This document shows, one piece after another, positions 42,492 through 50,995 of a DNA stretch of 64,000 nucleotides; position 1 is the first letter of the stretch; each line of letters opens with the position of its first letter. Both the position numbers and the translations under genes were made by a program. Source of the DNA: Pararhodobacter sp. GTDB taxonomy: Bacteria; Pseudomonadota; Alphaproteobacteria; Rhodobacterales; Rhodobacteraceae. The DNA lies in contig NZ_JAUCBZ010000015.1 in the NCBI RefSeq assembly GCF_034676545.1, forward strand, positions 2,697,001 to 2,761,000, in the 5' to 3' direction. Under the pieces are notes generated by a model. The model made no database searches. It was not told the DNA's origin and was given only the letters and a program-made list of their open reading frames with translations.

Positions 42492-44038
42492 CCCAGCAGC
42501 TCTCGGGACTGGATGCGCGTCCGCAAGACGCCCGCATGGACACGATCATCAAGCTGGCGGTCATGGCGGTTGGCGGCCAAGGCGGCGGTGTGCTGACCGG
42601 CTGGATCGAGGCGGTCGGCCGGGCCAATGGCTATGCGGTCCAGACAACCTCGGTGGCCGGCGTGGCGCAACGCACCGGTGCGACGATCTATTACGTCGAA
42701 ATGGCCCCGGCCAGTGCCGGCGCTGCCCCGGTGTTTTCGCTGGCCCCCGCCGCGGGCGATGTGGATATCCTGATTGCCGCCGAGATGATGGAGGCGGGCC
42801 GCGCCATTCTGCGCGGGTTCGTCACCCCGGACCGCACGACGCTGATTGCGTCCAGCCACCGGTCGCTGGCGGTCAGCGAAAAAATGGCCCCCGGTGACGG
42901 GATCGTCAACCCGGATGAGGTCTTGCGCGCTGCCGAGGTCGCAGCCAAACGCCTGATCTTGCAGGATATGGAGGCAATGGCGGTCGGCGTTGGCTCGGTG
43001 ATTTCCGCCAGCCTGTTTGGTGCTTTGGCGGGATCGGGCGCGCTGCCCTTTACGCGTGACAGTTTCGAGGCCGCCGTTCGCGCCTCGGGTCGTGGGGTCG
43101 AGGCGTCGTTGCAAGCCTTTGCCCGCGGTTTTGACGCGGCCAATGACCCGACGTCCCCGGCCGCCCCACCGGCGGCGCCCGCCCGTGCCACCGTGGTGCG
43201 AGGCCCCGGAAAACTGGAGCGTGCGTGGGCGGCGCTGACCGAACGCTGCGCCAACCTGCCCGAACCGGTCCTCGCCATGGCGCTGGCCGGGTTGCGCAAG
43301 GTGGTGGATTTTCAAGACCTTGACTACGGGCGCGAGTATCTGACCCACCTTGACCGCGTGCTGGCCCTCGACAACGCTGAACGCGGATATGCCCTCAGCC
43401 TTGAGGCCGCCAAATATATCGCCAACGCGATGGCCTATGATGATCTGATCCGCGTCGCCGACCGCAAGACCCGCCCTGCCCGGTTTGAACGCATCCGCGC
43501 CGAGTTGGGCATCGGCCCGGATCAGGTGGTGCACCTGACCGAATTCACCCATCCGCGTGGCCTCGAAGTGGTCAGCCTGTTTCCTGCACGCCTTGGCCGC
43601 TGGACCGAGGATCGCCCGCGGCTGATGGCCTGGATCGACCGGCGCGTGAACAAGGGACGGCGGCTGCGCTCGGATGGGTTGTGGAATTTCTTGCAGCTTT
43701 ATCTGCTGGGCGGGCTGAAAGTATATCGCAAACGGACGCTGCGCCACGCGGTCGAACAGGCGCATCTCGAGGGGTGGTTGACCACCGTTCTGGACCTCGC
43801 GCGCACGGATTATGCGCTGGGCGTTGAGGCCTTGCGAATGCGCCGCCTGATCAAAGGCTATTCCGACACCCACGCACGCGGCCTGTCGAAATTTGCCCGC
43901 GCGATGGAGGGGGTTTCGCTGGTCGCCGGGCGAGACGACGCCGCGGACTGGGCGCGCCGCCTGCGCGACGCCGCCTTGCAGGACGAGGACGGCAAAGCCC
44001 TGGACGGCGCAATCAAGACGATCCAGTCCTTCGTCTGA
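42488..44038 (+). CDS. Indolepyruvate oxidoreductase beta-type subunit with DUF6537-like C-terminus
   Basis: A 516-residue protein. Residues 20-210 are the gamma/beta-type 2-oxoacid oxidoreductase domain: VGGQGGGVLTGWIEAVG and TSVAGVAQRTGATIYYVEM. A further 300-residue domain (LDYGREYLTHLDRVLALD, AKYIANAMAYDDLIRVADRKTR, WIDRRVNKGRRLRSDGLWNF) is the DUF6537-type extension seen in aerobic versions. It should pair with the 720-residue subunit. A palindromic hairpin follows 55 bases after the stop. Confidence 0.88.
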   Translation: MTQQLSGLDARPQDARMDTIIKLAVMAVGGQGGGVLTGWIEAVGRANGYAVQTTSVAGVAQRTGATIYYVEMAPASAGAAPVFSLAPAAGDVDILIAAEMMEAGRAILRGFVTPDRTTLIASSHRSLAVSEKMAPGDGIVNPDEVLRAAEVAAKRLILQDMEAMAVGVGSVISASLFGALAGSGALPFTRDSFEAAVRASGRGVEASLQAFARGFDAANDPTSPAAPPAAPARATVVRGPGKLERAWAALTERCANLPEPVLAMALAGLRKVVDFQDLDYGREYLTHLDRVLALDNAERGYALSLEAAKYIANAMAYDDLIRVADRKTRPARFERIRAELGIGPDQVVHLTEFTHPRGLEVVSLFPARLGRWTEDRPRLMAWIDRRVNKGRRLRSDGLWNFLQLYLLGGLKVYRKRTLRHAVEQAHLEGWLTTVLDLARTDYALGVEALRMRRLIKGYSDTHARGLSKFARAMEGVSLVAGRDDAADWARRLRDAALQDEDGKALDGAIKTIQSFV

Positions 44039-44092
44039 CGTCAACGCCACGTTGGTGGGATGACCTCGCCGCGACTTCGAGGCCAGTGCAGG

Positions 44093-44114
44093 ACAACTGC
44101 ACATGTGCAGTTGT
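44093..44114. promoter_or_regulatory. 22-bp perfect palindrome: terminator or operator
   Basis: ACAACTGCACATGTGCAGTTGT is perfectly self-complementary. As RNA it gives a 9-base stem with a CATG loop, and the last stem base starts a TTTT run (44114-44117), so it may end the iorAB transcript. As DNA it lies 64 bases before the globin ATG, where an operator would be expected. Confidence 0.6.
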
Positions 44115-44177
44115 TTTACGCAAAATCGGGCTTATCTGCCGTGATCAACACGCATTTGTCGAGAACGGGAGAAAACC

Positions 44178-44933
44178 ATGACGAAGATTGATCTCCCGCA
44201 ATACCCGACGCGCCACGGGTATATGTCGGAAAAAATCCAGCTGGACTACATCACGGCTGCCATTGAAAAGAAGCTGTTGCCCCCTGACGCGCATCGGATG
44301 CCGGAAATTCTGTCGCTCACCGCGCCCAGCGATCCGTCCCGGCCGATCCAGTTCTGGCAGCTTTATTCGGTGCTGGGTCAAGATCCGATTGTGCGGATCG
44401 TTCAGGATTTCTACCAGCGGGTGTTCGCGGATGAGGATTGGTTCACCTCGGTTTTCGCGCGCGTGGGCGATGTTGGCCACCACATCAACACGCAGGCCTC
44501 CATGTGGATCGACGTGATGGGCGGCGGGCCGTATTATCATGGCGCGGAGTTCCGGTTGCATTTCCATCATACGCATAACGCCATGCAGTTGATGACCGAA
44601 AAGGGCGCGGCGCGGTGGTCGCAGTTGATGTTGGACACGCTGGAGGCCAGCGATGATCTGAAACGCGGCGACCCAAGGATCCGGCCGAGCCTCAACACGT
44701 TCCTCTCTCATTTCATGGCCAAATACGCCGAGGAATTCGCGTTTGAAAACCGCAGCGTTTTCGGCGAGACCAACCCGCCTTACCTGCAAAAGATCAACTT
44801 CAGGACGATGACCGAAGAGGCCATTGCAGCGCTGAGCGAGGATGATCTTGGTGCGGCATTGACGGCACGCGGCGTCGATATCTCGATCTATCAGGGCAAA
44901 GACGCCCTGGTGCGCAAGGCGCTGATGCTCTGA
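44178..44933 (+). CDS. Truncated-globin-like protein with C-terminal extension
   Basis: A 251-residue protein. Residues about 55-160 look like a group II/III truncated haemoglobin: IVQDFYQRVFADEDWFTSVF, DVGHHINTQASMWIDVMGG and FRLHFHHTHNAMQLMTEKGAARW, with candidate haem histidines in the last element. About 50 residues precede and 90 follow the globin part; the tail EDDLGAALTARGVDI resembles a small helical SAP/Rho-N-like module. Likely roles are O2/NO binding or redox sensing. GGGAGAA precedes the ATG. It may be separate from the iorAB operon. Confidence 0.75.
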   Translation: MTKIDLPQYPTRHGYMSEKIQLDYITAAIEKKLLPPDAHRMPEILSLTAPSDPSRPIQFWQLYSVLGQDPIVRIVQDFYQRVFADEDWFTSVFARVGDVGHHINTQASMWIDVMGGGPYYHGAEFRLHFHHTHNAMQLMTEKGAARWSQLMLDTLEASDDLKRGDPRIRPSLNTFLSHFMAKYAEEFAFENRSVFGETNPPYLQKINFRTMTEEAIAALSEDDLGAALTARGVDISIYQGKDALVRKALML

Positions 44934-44974
44934 GCCTCATTCTGGCGCGCATGGCCGCACTTTGCGTCAGGGCG

Positions 44975-45886
44975 TTACCGGTTGCTGCGGCTTTCGCGCC
45001 AGATCACCAACACCCCGCCGACGGCGATCAAGATTGCACCCGGAAAAAGGTCCTGCCAGGGGGCCTCGCCGAAGAACACCCAGCCGAACACAAAGGCCAT
45101 CGGGATACCCAGATAACTGAAAGGCGCCAGATTGCTTTGCTCGGTCATGCGATAGGACACCATCAACAGCAAAACCGCGATGCCGCCCGCGATGCCCATC
45201 GCGACGATCCACCCCAGATCGTACAGGCTTTCGACCGGAGAAAACCCGCCGAATAGCCCCGCGATCGCCACAGAGCCGATCACCGCGTAGCCAGAGGAAT
45301 ACAGGTTGACCAAGGCGCTCGGGACGTCCTGATCGAACAGTCGCGCGGTGACCCCGGTGAGCGCATACAGTGCGGCGGCGGCCAGCGGCAAAAGGGAGTT
45401 GGTGGAAAACGTGTCACGCCCCGGCCCCATCACCATCACCACGCCCACAAACCCGACGATCACCGCAATCCATCGCAACCGGCCAACCCGCTCGCCAAGA
45501 AGCAGCACCGCAAATGCGGTCATGAAAACCCCGCTGGAATAGGAAATCGTTGTTGCGCTGGCAAAGGCGATCCGGCCCAATGACAGGTAGAACATGAGTT
45601 GTGCGAGGGCGACAATCAGGCCGCGCACGGCCACCAAACCCCATTGCCGCACCCGCAGGCGCCGCCCCTTTTGGTGCCAGGCCTGCGACGACCAAAGCGC
45701 GATCGCACTGGGGATCAAGCCAAACACATTGCGATAAGCCGACAATTCCGCAGCGCTATAGTCTGTAGACAAGCGCTTGATGATCAACCCCATCAGGTCG
45801 AAGAACACCAGTGATATCAGACTGATGCCAATCGCAAGCGCCACGGACCCCGTCGGCAAGGCAGGTATTTTCCGACCGTCACTCAT
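44975..45886 (-). CDS. EamA/DMT-superfamily transporter
   Basis: A 303-residue protein with ten predicted membrane helices in two EamA repeats. The first ends with ATTISYSSGVFMTAFAVLLLGERVG and the second with LGIPMAFVFGWVFFGEAPW. Family members export metabolites or amino acids; no substrate can be named. It is a single-gene unit converging on the globin gene. Confidence 0.9.
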   Translation of the reverse strand: MSDGRKIPALPTGSVALAIGISLISLVFFDLMGLIIKRLSTDYSAAELSAYRNVFGLIPSAIALWSSQAWHQKGRRLRVRQWGLVAVRGLIVALAQLMFYLSLGRIAFASATTISYSSGVFMTAFAVLLLGERVGRLRWIAVIVGFVGVVMVMGPGRDTFSTNSLLPLAAAALYALTGVTARLFDQDVPSALVNLYSSGYAVIGSVAIAGLFGGFSPVESLYDLGWIVAMGIAGGIAVLLLMVSYRMTEQSNLAPFSYLGIPMAFVFGWVFFGEAPWQDLFPGAILIAVGGVLVIWRESRSNR

Positions 45887-46054
45887 TTCGGTTTGGCAAG
45901 GCGTTTCATCATGTCAGCAGCATAGCTTCGGAAAGTCGATTGTGACCTGCCTATCATCGCTGAGGGTGCCGAATGCGTGTGGCGCGCGACAAAAGAGCCA
46001 CGCAGTATTGCCACTTGGCGCGATGCCGCGACCCGACGCGCCGTTGCCCCGGAG

Positions 46055-46291
46055 TCAGTGGCCGGAACTCGGTTGATGCTCGCTCGTGCCGGCGGCCCGC
46101 CCCCATGCCACGCGGGACCAGATCAACTCGTGAAAGAAATACGAGATGAAACCTGCCAGCGATCCGGCCAGGGCAATGCCGCCGCTGGCCGCCACCGACC
46201 CCGTGAACACAAAGCCGATGAGCATCATCGAGAAGAAACCGGCGACTTGCCATGAGACGGCTTTGGCAAAGAGTTTGATTGTGCTGTCCAT
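46055..46291 (-). CDS. DUF2061 small membrane protein
   Basis: A 78-residue protein with two membrane helices (QVAGFFSMMLIGFVFTGS and GGIALAGSLAGFISYFFHEL) and the family closing motif HELIWSRVAWGR. DUF2061 members have no established role. It is divergent from the XRE regulator across 123 bases. Confidence 0.85.
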   Translation of the reverse strand: MDSTIKLFAKAVSWQVAGFFSMMLIGFVFTGSVAASGGIALAGSLAGFISYFFHELIWSRVAWGRAAGTSEHQPSSGH

Positions 46292-46414
46292 TTGAAATCG
46301 CTCCGCTACGGGGTTCGTTTCAACGGTGGTATCCGACCCGTACAAGCATGGACATTTGGCATTTTTGCTGCAAACAGTCCCGTATGGTGACAATAATCTG
46401 CAAAGAAGATTGAA

Positions 46415-47257
46415 ATGGACAAACGTGACCGTGCCGACCTGTTCCGTGAGCGTCTGCACGATGCCATGTCGCGCAAATCCGTGACGCGCAGCGCGCTGGC
46501 CAGAGCAACCCGCGTGGATCGCTCGACGATTGGCCAACTCCTCAAGGAGGATCAACCCCGGCTGCCCAACGCACAACTGGCCGCGGATGTCGCGGTCGCG
46601 CTGGGTGTCAGCACCGATTGGCTGTTGGGTCTGACCAACCGGCCCGAAACCCCGGGCGACATTGTTGCCGCGGCCATGTCCCTGAGCCCCGCCGAGCGCA
46701 CGTCTGCCGATGCGCAGCTTCTGAAATGGCACCAAGAGGCCGCCGGATACAAAGTCCGCCACGTTCCCGCGACCTTGCCTGATATTCTCAAGACGCACGA
46801 CATGCTGCATTGGGAATACGCTTCGTTTCAGGAACGCCGCGTGCCCGAAGCCTTTGCCGCGATGCAGGATCAGTTGGCGTGGCTGACGTCTGGCGTCTCC
46901 GACTATGAAATCGCGCTGCCGATACATGAAATCGAGTCCTGCGCGGCGGGAACGGCCTATTACAAGGGGTTGTCTGAACGCGTCCGGTTCGATCAACTGC
47001 GGTTGATAGCCGACCAATGCGAACAGATGTTTCCAAGACTGCGCGTGCTGCTCTTTGATGCGCATACCGTTTTCAGTTCACCGGTGACGATTTTTGGCCC
47101 CAATCTGGCCGTCGTCTACGTTGGGCAATGCTATCTTGCCTTTCGCGAGGTCGAGCGGGTCAAATCGCTGACCCGCCATTTCGACTGGCTGGTGCGCGAG
47201 GCCGTGGTTGATGCGCGCAAGGTCCCGTCCTACATTCGCGCGCTGATCACCGTGTGA
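46415..47257 (+). CDS. XRE-type helix-turn-helix regulator with unknown C-terminal domain
   Basis: A 280-residue protein. Residues 10-75 form an HTH (VTRSALARATRVDRSTIGQLL) ending in VSTDWLLGL, the usual XRE exit. Residues 100-280 form an unrecognised sensor-like domain (YYKGLSERVRFDQLRLIADQ, LLFDAHTVFSSPVTIFG). It is divergent from the DUF2061 gene and may control that gene and itself (inference). Confidence 0.85.
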   Translation: MDKRDRADLFRERLHDAMSRKSVTRSALARATRVDRSTIGQLLKEDQPRLPNAQLAADVAVALGVSTDWLLGLTNRPETPGDIVAAAMSLSPAERTSADAQLLKWHQEAAGYKVRHVPATLPDILKTHDMLHWEYASFQERRVPEAFAAMQDQLAWLTSGVSDYEIALPIHEIESCAAGTAYYKGLSERVRFDQLRLIADQCEQMFPRLRVLLFDAHTVFSSPVTIFGPNLAVVYVGQCYLAFREVERVKSLTRHFDWLVREAVVDARKVPSYIRALITV

Positions 47258-47705
47258 CGGGTTCGATTGCGTCGGATAATGCGCGGAAGTGGGCCCAAAA
47301 TGCCATGTCACAATGTCGTGGTGAACTTGTTGCCACGCGCCAATTGACATACCGCAGGGCCAACCCTACATCTTGAAGCATGAAGGTTCATGCAGATCAT
47401 TTCCGATTTCTTTTGCTGATCCGCCCGTTTCCTCGGGCGGAGTCAGGCGCGAGCGTGCCTTCCTAACCTCCCGAGGCCTCCTCAAATTCCGGACGTGAAC
47501 CCAAGGCACCCTTTCGCCTGGGGTAGCAGTGCACAAGACCCGCTTTTTCCAATTGGTCAAGACAACCCGCTGACGCACTCGCTGCGTGGCGCTTTTTCCA
47601 TGTCTTGCCATGTCCGATATCTGACGCCCACCGCAAAACCACCCGCATTCGTCTTTCGCCAACACCCTGACCCACCGTTCCATCGCCAAACAAAGGAGGC
47701 TACCC
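47258..47705. other. Long leader/intergenic region before rnk
   Basis: No protein gene is credible here. A 12-pair hairpin (CTGAT-CCGCCCG, loop TTTCCT, CGGGCGG-AGTCAG) lies at 47416-47446, with no T-run after it. The region could hold the regulator's transcript end, a small RNA, or a long rnk leader. A strong AAAGGAGG ribosome site for rnk ends it. Confidence 0.4.
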
Positions 47706-48134
47706 ATGACGCAGCAATTGACTGAAACCGCCAAGAAACCCCGTCCGCGCAACCCAAAGCTTGTGATCAATGCGGATGAGCTGGTCCATATCGAGGCGTT
47801 GATCGAAGGGGCAATGCAGCGCAATCCCGCGCTGGCCGACCGGCTGATGGACGAAATCGGCCGCGCGCGCATCGTTCCGGCAGCAAAAATGCCCACGAAT
47901 GTCGTCTCCATCGGCAGCACGGTGGTATACCGCGATGAAACCACCGGTCAGGAAAAATCGGTGACGCTGGTGTATCCCGAGGATGCGGACATCTCGCGCC
48001 AGAAGGTGTCGATCATGACGCCGATCGGGGTCGCGCTGTTGGGTCTGGCGACCGGCGCGGTGTTCTACTGGGACACGCGCGACGACAAACGTCGATTGCT
48101 GACAGTCATCAGCGTGGAACAACCCACCACATGA
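47706..48134 (+). CDS. rnk: Rnk-type nucleoside diphosphate kinase regulator
   Basis: A 142-residue protein with a short helical N-terminus (ELVHIEALIEGAMQRNPALADRLMDEI) and a GreA/GreB-type FKBP-like C-terminal domain (VSIGSTVVYRDE, VTLVYPEDADI, MTPIGVALLGLATGAV). Rnk binds RNA polymerase near the secondary channel without the long Gre coiled coil. AAAGGAGG is seven bases before the ATG, a near-consensus site predicting strong translation. Confidence 0.88.
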   Translation: MTQQLTETAKKPRPRNPKLVINADELVHIEALIEGAMQRNPALADRLMDEIGRARIVPAAKMPTNVVSIGSTVVYRDETTGQEKSVTLVYPEDADISRQKVSIMTPIGVALLGLATGAVFYWDTRDDKRRLLTVISVEQPTT

Positions 48135-48192
48135 TCCGTTTTCGCCCTCGAATGATCCCCGGCGTCAACGTCATCTTAACGGCGCTCGGCGA

Positions 48193-48244
48193 CCCCAGAG
48201 CAAGCCCCGGCGACCCGTAACAGGGGCCGGGCTTGGCTCTGGGG
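48193..48244. repeat. Long imperfect inverted repeat
   Basis: CCCCAGAGC-AAGCCC on the left pairs with GGGCTT-G-GCTCTGGGG on the right across one bulge, giving a stem of about 15-18 pairs with a GC-rich apical loop. Neither strand shows a T-run after it. It lies between rnk and the small zinc-ribbon frame and may block read-through or protect the rnk mRNA. Confidence 0.55.
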
Positions 48245-48268
48245 GGAAAATGAAAATCGCCCAGCGCC

Positions 48269-48535
48269 ATGCCAGCCAAGTCTCGGAGTAAGATTGTGAA
48301 ACATCACTACGGTCGTGCAACCTGTTCAAATTGCAAACAAACACTGCCAAAAGCCGCCTTTTATCGGTGCCCGTCCTGCCTGACGCCCATCCGGCGACGC
48401 GCCAAGTCCGATGGGTCCGGGCGCCGGGAAAGCAATACCACCCTCGCGCTTGCTTTTGCACGGCTCCGTCATCATAGTTTGAGGATTGCCCGGAAATTCA
48501 TCCGTGCTCAACCCGATGAAGCGATCCTGATATGA
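48269..48535 (+). CDS. Possible small zinc-ribbon protein
   Basis: An 88-codon frame with two CxxC pairs (CSNCKQTLPKAAFYRCPSC), the pattern of a zinc ribbon, followed by a basic tail. Its stop overlaps the mscS ATG as ATGA, which favours real coupled translation. Against it, no ribosome site is evident before the ATG and the C-terminal half is not clearly protein-like. Function unknown. Confidence 0.42.
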   Translation: MPAKSRSKIVKHHYGRATCSNCKQTLPKAAFYRCPSCLTPIRRRAKSDGSGRRESNTTLALAFARLRHHSLRIARKFIRAQPDEAILI

Positions 48536-49446
48536 CGACCAGACAGCATGTGCGCGGGTTGGTATGGCCGGCGATCTTCGTGCTTCTCAGCTTTGCTTTG
48601 GTCATCACCCTGCTGGAGGTCGAGGTCCCGGCTCTGAACGGGTATGACGAGAACCTGTTGCTCGGTGTCACGGCGCTGGCCTATTTCGCGACGGCCTGGT
48701 TTGTCAGCCGGATTTTTGCCCTGGCGCTCGATCATGCATCGGCGCGCCGCCGACCGTTTCCGCGCCTGCTCAAAGACCTGATTGCGGCGTTGCTGTTCCT
48801 GTTCGCCTTTGCGGCAACCGGCGCAATGTTCATGGGGCAAGGCGCGATCGGCGCGGTGGCGGGGTCTGGCCTGATCCTGGCGATGCTGGGCTTTGCGATC
48901 CGAAATGTGGTGGCGGACACGTTATCTGGCGTGGCCTTGGGTGTCGAAGGCCCGTTTCGCATTGGCGATTGGGTCGATATTGATGGGCTGGCACGCGGCA
49001 AGGTCATTGAGATCGGCTGGCGCACAACGCGCGTCATGACGCGGGATTCGGCGTATCTCATCCTTCCCAACAGTCAGATCGCACGCCAACGCATCACCAA
49101 CTATTCGGCACCAAGGCCACAGTATCGCGCGCAACTCTCGATCTTGCTTGATCATTCGATCCCGATTGCCACAGCGCGCGCTATCATGCTGGGGGCCGTG
49201 AAAGACGCCAAGCTGATCATGCATGACCCTGCCCCGGACGTGCGCGTCGTGTCTTATGAGGAAGGCGGCATTGCCTATGCCGTTCGCTATTGGCTGACGC
49301 GATTTGATCGCGATGTCGACTGCCGCGACGAGGTCTATGGCTTGATCGACAGCGCTTTGCGAAAGCACGGCAACGTGGCACCCCGTCGGCGGGTTGAACT
49401 CGTTGATGCGGCGTCCCTGGCGGCGGAACCACCATCCACGCCCTGA
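48532..49446 (+). CDS. MscS-family mechanosensitive channel
   Basis: A 304-residue protein with three to four N-terminal membrane helices and the MscS pore helix and beta domain: GQGAIGAVAGSGLILAMLGF, IRNVVADTLSGVALGVEGPF and RIGDWVDIDG. The following VIEIGWRTTRVMTRDSAYLILPNSQIA is the standard beta-domain stretch. It releases osmolytes under hypo-osmotic stress. The ATG is coupled to the preceding small frame. Confidence 0.9.
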   Translation: MTTRQHVRGLVWPAIFVLLSFALVITLLEVEVPALNGYDENLLLGVTALAYFATAWFVSRIFALALDHASARRRPFPRLLKDLIAALLFLFAFAATGAMFMGQGAIGAVAGSGLILAMLGFAIRNVVADTLSGVALGVEGPFRIGDWVDIDGLARGKVIEIGWRTTRVMTRDSAYLILPNSQIARQRITNYSAPRPQYRAQLSILLDHSIPIATARAIMLGAVKDAKLIMHDPAPDVRVVSYEEGGIAYAVRYWLTRFDRDVDCRDEVYGLIDSALRKHGNVAPRRRVELVDAASLAAEPPSTP

Positions 49447-49478
49447 GACGCCGCGCTCATCCAACCTCGTGGCAGCGA

Positions 49479-50018
49479 TCAGGCACCCGTTTGCGTCAGT
49501 GTGATACGCAGGGCCCGCGCGTCTTGGGACAGCACGACGGGCTCTGTTGCGTCGAACACCGTGGTCAAGGGGGCCAGTGTTTGCGTGCCGCTCCGCGCTG
49601 CGCCCGCAACCACAAAAAGCACGGTCCCGTCGCGCTCTGGTGAAATCTCGCACGGACCCCTGAGCACCTCGACGTCGGCGGCTATTCGATCCGGCCTGAA
49701 AATCACGTTCAGATCGCGGATCGGTCCCTCTGGCAAACGCCCTATCACCGGCAGGTCACCTTTGAACGACACCGGTGCCAAGGGCGCGGCAGGGATCGGC
49801 GCATCGGCCGTCTCCAGCACCATGCCCGCGCCGTCGATGACCGTGAGAATGCGGTGCAATCCGGCAAAGGACGAAAACGGGCCCTCGCTGCTGACATCCG
49901 CGAGACTGATGCGCCAGATGAGGCCGTCTTCATCGCGCTGTGCCGCGATCTCCCGGGTGATGCCGCCCCCATTGGCCCAGGGAGCCGCAACCAACTGGTC
50001 ATAGGTGATCACGCGCAT
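49479..50018 (-). CDS. HutD/Ves family cupin-like protein
   Basis: A 179-residue bicupin-like protein starting with the family signature WANGGGITREIA, then IWRISLADVSSEGPFSSFAG and HRILTVIDGAGM. HutD proteins usually sit in histidine-utilisation operons as modulators; here no hut enzyme is nearby. A small frame upstream overlaps its start by ten bases. Confidence 0.87.
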   Translation of the reverse strand: MRVITYDQLVAAPWANGGGITREIAAQRDEDGLIWRISLADVSSEGPFSSFAGLHRILTVIDGAGMVLETADAPIPAAPLAPVSFKGDLPVIGRLPEGPIRDLNVIFRPDRIAADVEVLRGPCEISPERDGTVLFVVAGAARSGTQTLAPLTTVFDATEPVVLSQDARALRITLTQTGA

Positions 50019-50320
50019 TGGTTCAGGCTTTCAAAGCCACGCCGATATTCTGGCGCGATGGTTGACCCTGCATCGCGGCCCGGGCACGCAAGCGGCGCAT
50101 CGTGCGGAACATGTGTCATCGAGGCCAATCCTTTCGCGTAAAACACACCATACGCGTGCCAGAGTATCAAACCGATTACAATCGTGGAACCAGTCGCCAG
50201 CACCCCATAAAGCGCGCATGCCAGCCTGCCGCCTGTATCGCCACGGCGATCCTTTTGGCGGCGCACACCGTCGCGCATCGCGGCGGTCACGGCGCGCAAT
50301 GATTTTGTCCCCAAGACCAT
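50009..50320 (-). CDS. Possible small single-pass membrane protein upstream of hutD-like gene
   Basis: A 103-codon frame whose stop overlaps the HutD-type start by ten bases. It has one strong hydrophobic segment (ACALYGVLATGSTIVIGLILW) after a very basic N-terminus. This positive-inside anchor is protein-like. No ribosome site is evident at ATG 50320 or at the inner ATG 50278, so the start is uncertain. No family recognised. Confidence 0.4.
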   Translation of the reverse strand: MVLGTKSLRAVTAAMRDGVRRQKDRRGDTGGRLACALYGVLATGSTIVIGLILWHAYGVFYAKGLASMTHVPHDAPLACPGRDAGSTIAPEYRRGFESLNQCA

Positions 50321-50428
50321 TTTCGCGCGGTTCAACGAGCACGTCTAAATCTTGTCTGCTCGTTGCGCCGCGCGAAAACTCTTGCTACCCAGATCAAATC
50401 GCCCTGTGACCCCGCATTTGGAGCCGTG

Positions 50429-50995
50429 ATGAACATTGTTGAGACCGGCATGTCCGGGGTCCTCGTTCTTGAGCCTCGCCGATTTGGCGATGCGCGGGGA
50501 TGGTTTTCCGAGACGTGGAATGCGCGCGCCATGATGGCCGCCGGGCTGACCTTCGACTTTGTTCAGGATAACCATTCGTTTTCCGCGACCAAAGGCACGT
50601 TGCGGGGGTTGCATTACCAGCGCCCGCCCCATGCACAGGACAAGCTGGTGCGCTGTTCTCGCGGCGCGATCCTGGATGTGGCGGTGGATATCCGCAAAGG
50701 ATCACCGACCTATGCGCATTGGGTTGCGCGTGAGCTGACGGCAGAGAACGGACACCAGATGCTGATCCCGAAAGGGTTTCTGCATGGGTTCGTGACCCTG
50801 ACCACGGATTGCGAGGTGCAATACAAATGCACCGACTATTACGCGCCCGAGTGCGACCGTGCCGTGCGCTGGAATGATCCACAGATCGGCGTGGACTGGC
50901 AGCTTGGCGGGGCGACCCCGCTGCTGTCGGACAAGGACGCAAACGCCATGTCCCTGGCCGATCTGGACAATCCGTTTTCGTGGAGTGACGCGTGA
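50429..50995 (+). CDS. rfbC: dTDP-4-dehydrorhamnose 3,5-epimerase
   Basis: A 188-residue RmlC cupin-fold epimerase. Third step of dTDP-L-rhamnose synthesis. Active-site motifs are NHSFSATKGTLRGLHYQ, with the catalytic His in RGLHYQ, and PKGFLHGFVTL; CDRAVRWNDPQIGVDW closes the family core. GGAG precedes the ATG. The stop overlaps the GTG start of rfbB (GTGA). Confidence 0.93.
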   Translation: MNIVETGMSGVLVLEPRRFGDARGWFSETWNARAMMAAGLTFDFVQDNHSFSATKGTLRGLHYQRPPHAQDKLVRCSRGAILDVAVDIRKGSPTYAHWVARELTAENGHQMLIPKGFLHGFVTLTTDCEVQYKCTDYYAPECDRAVRWNDPQIGVDWQLGGATPLLSDKDANAMSLADLDNPFSWSDA

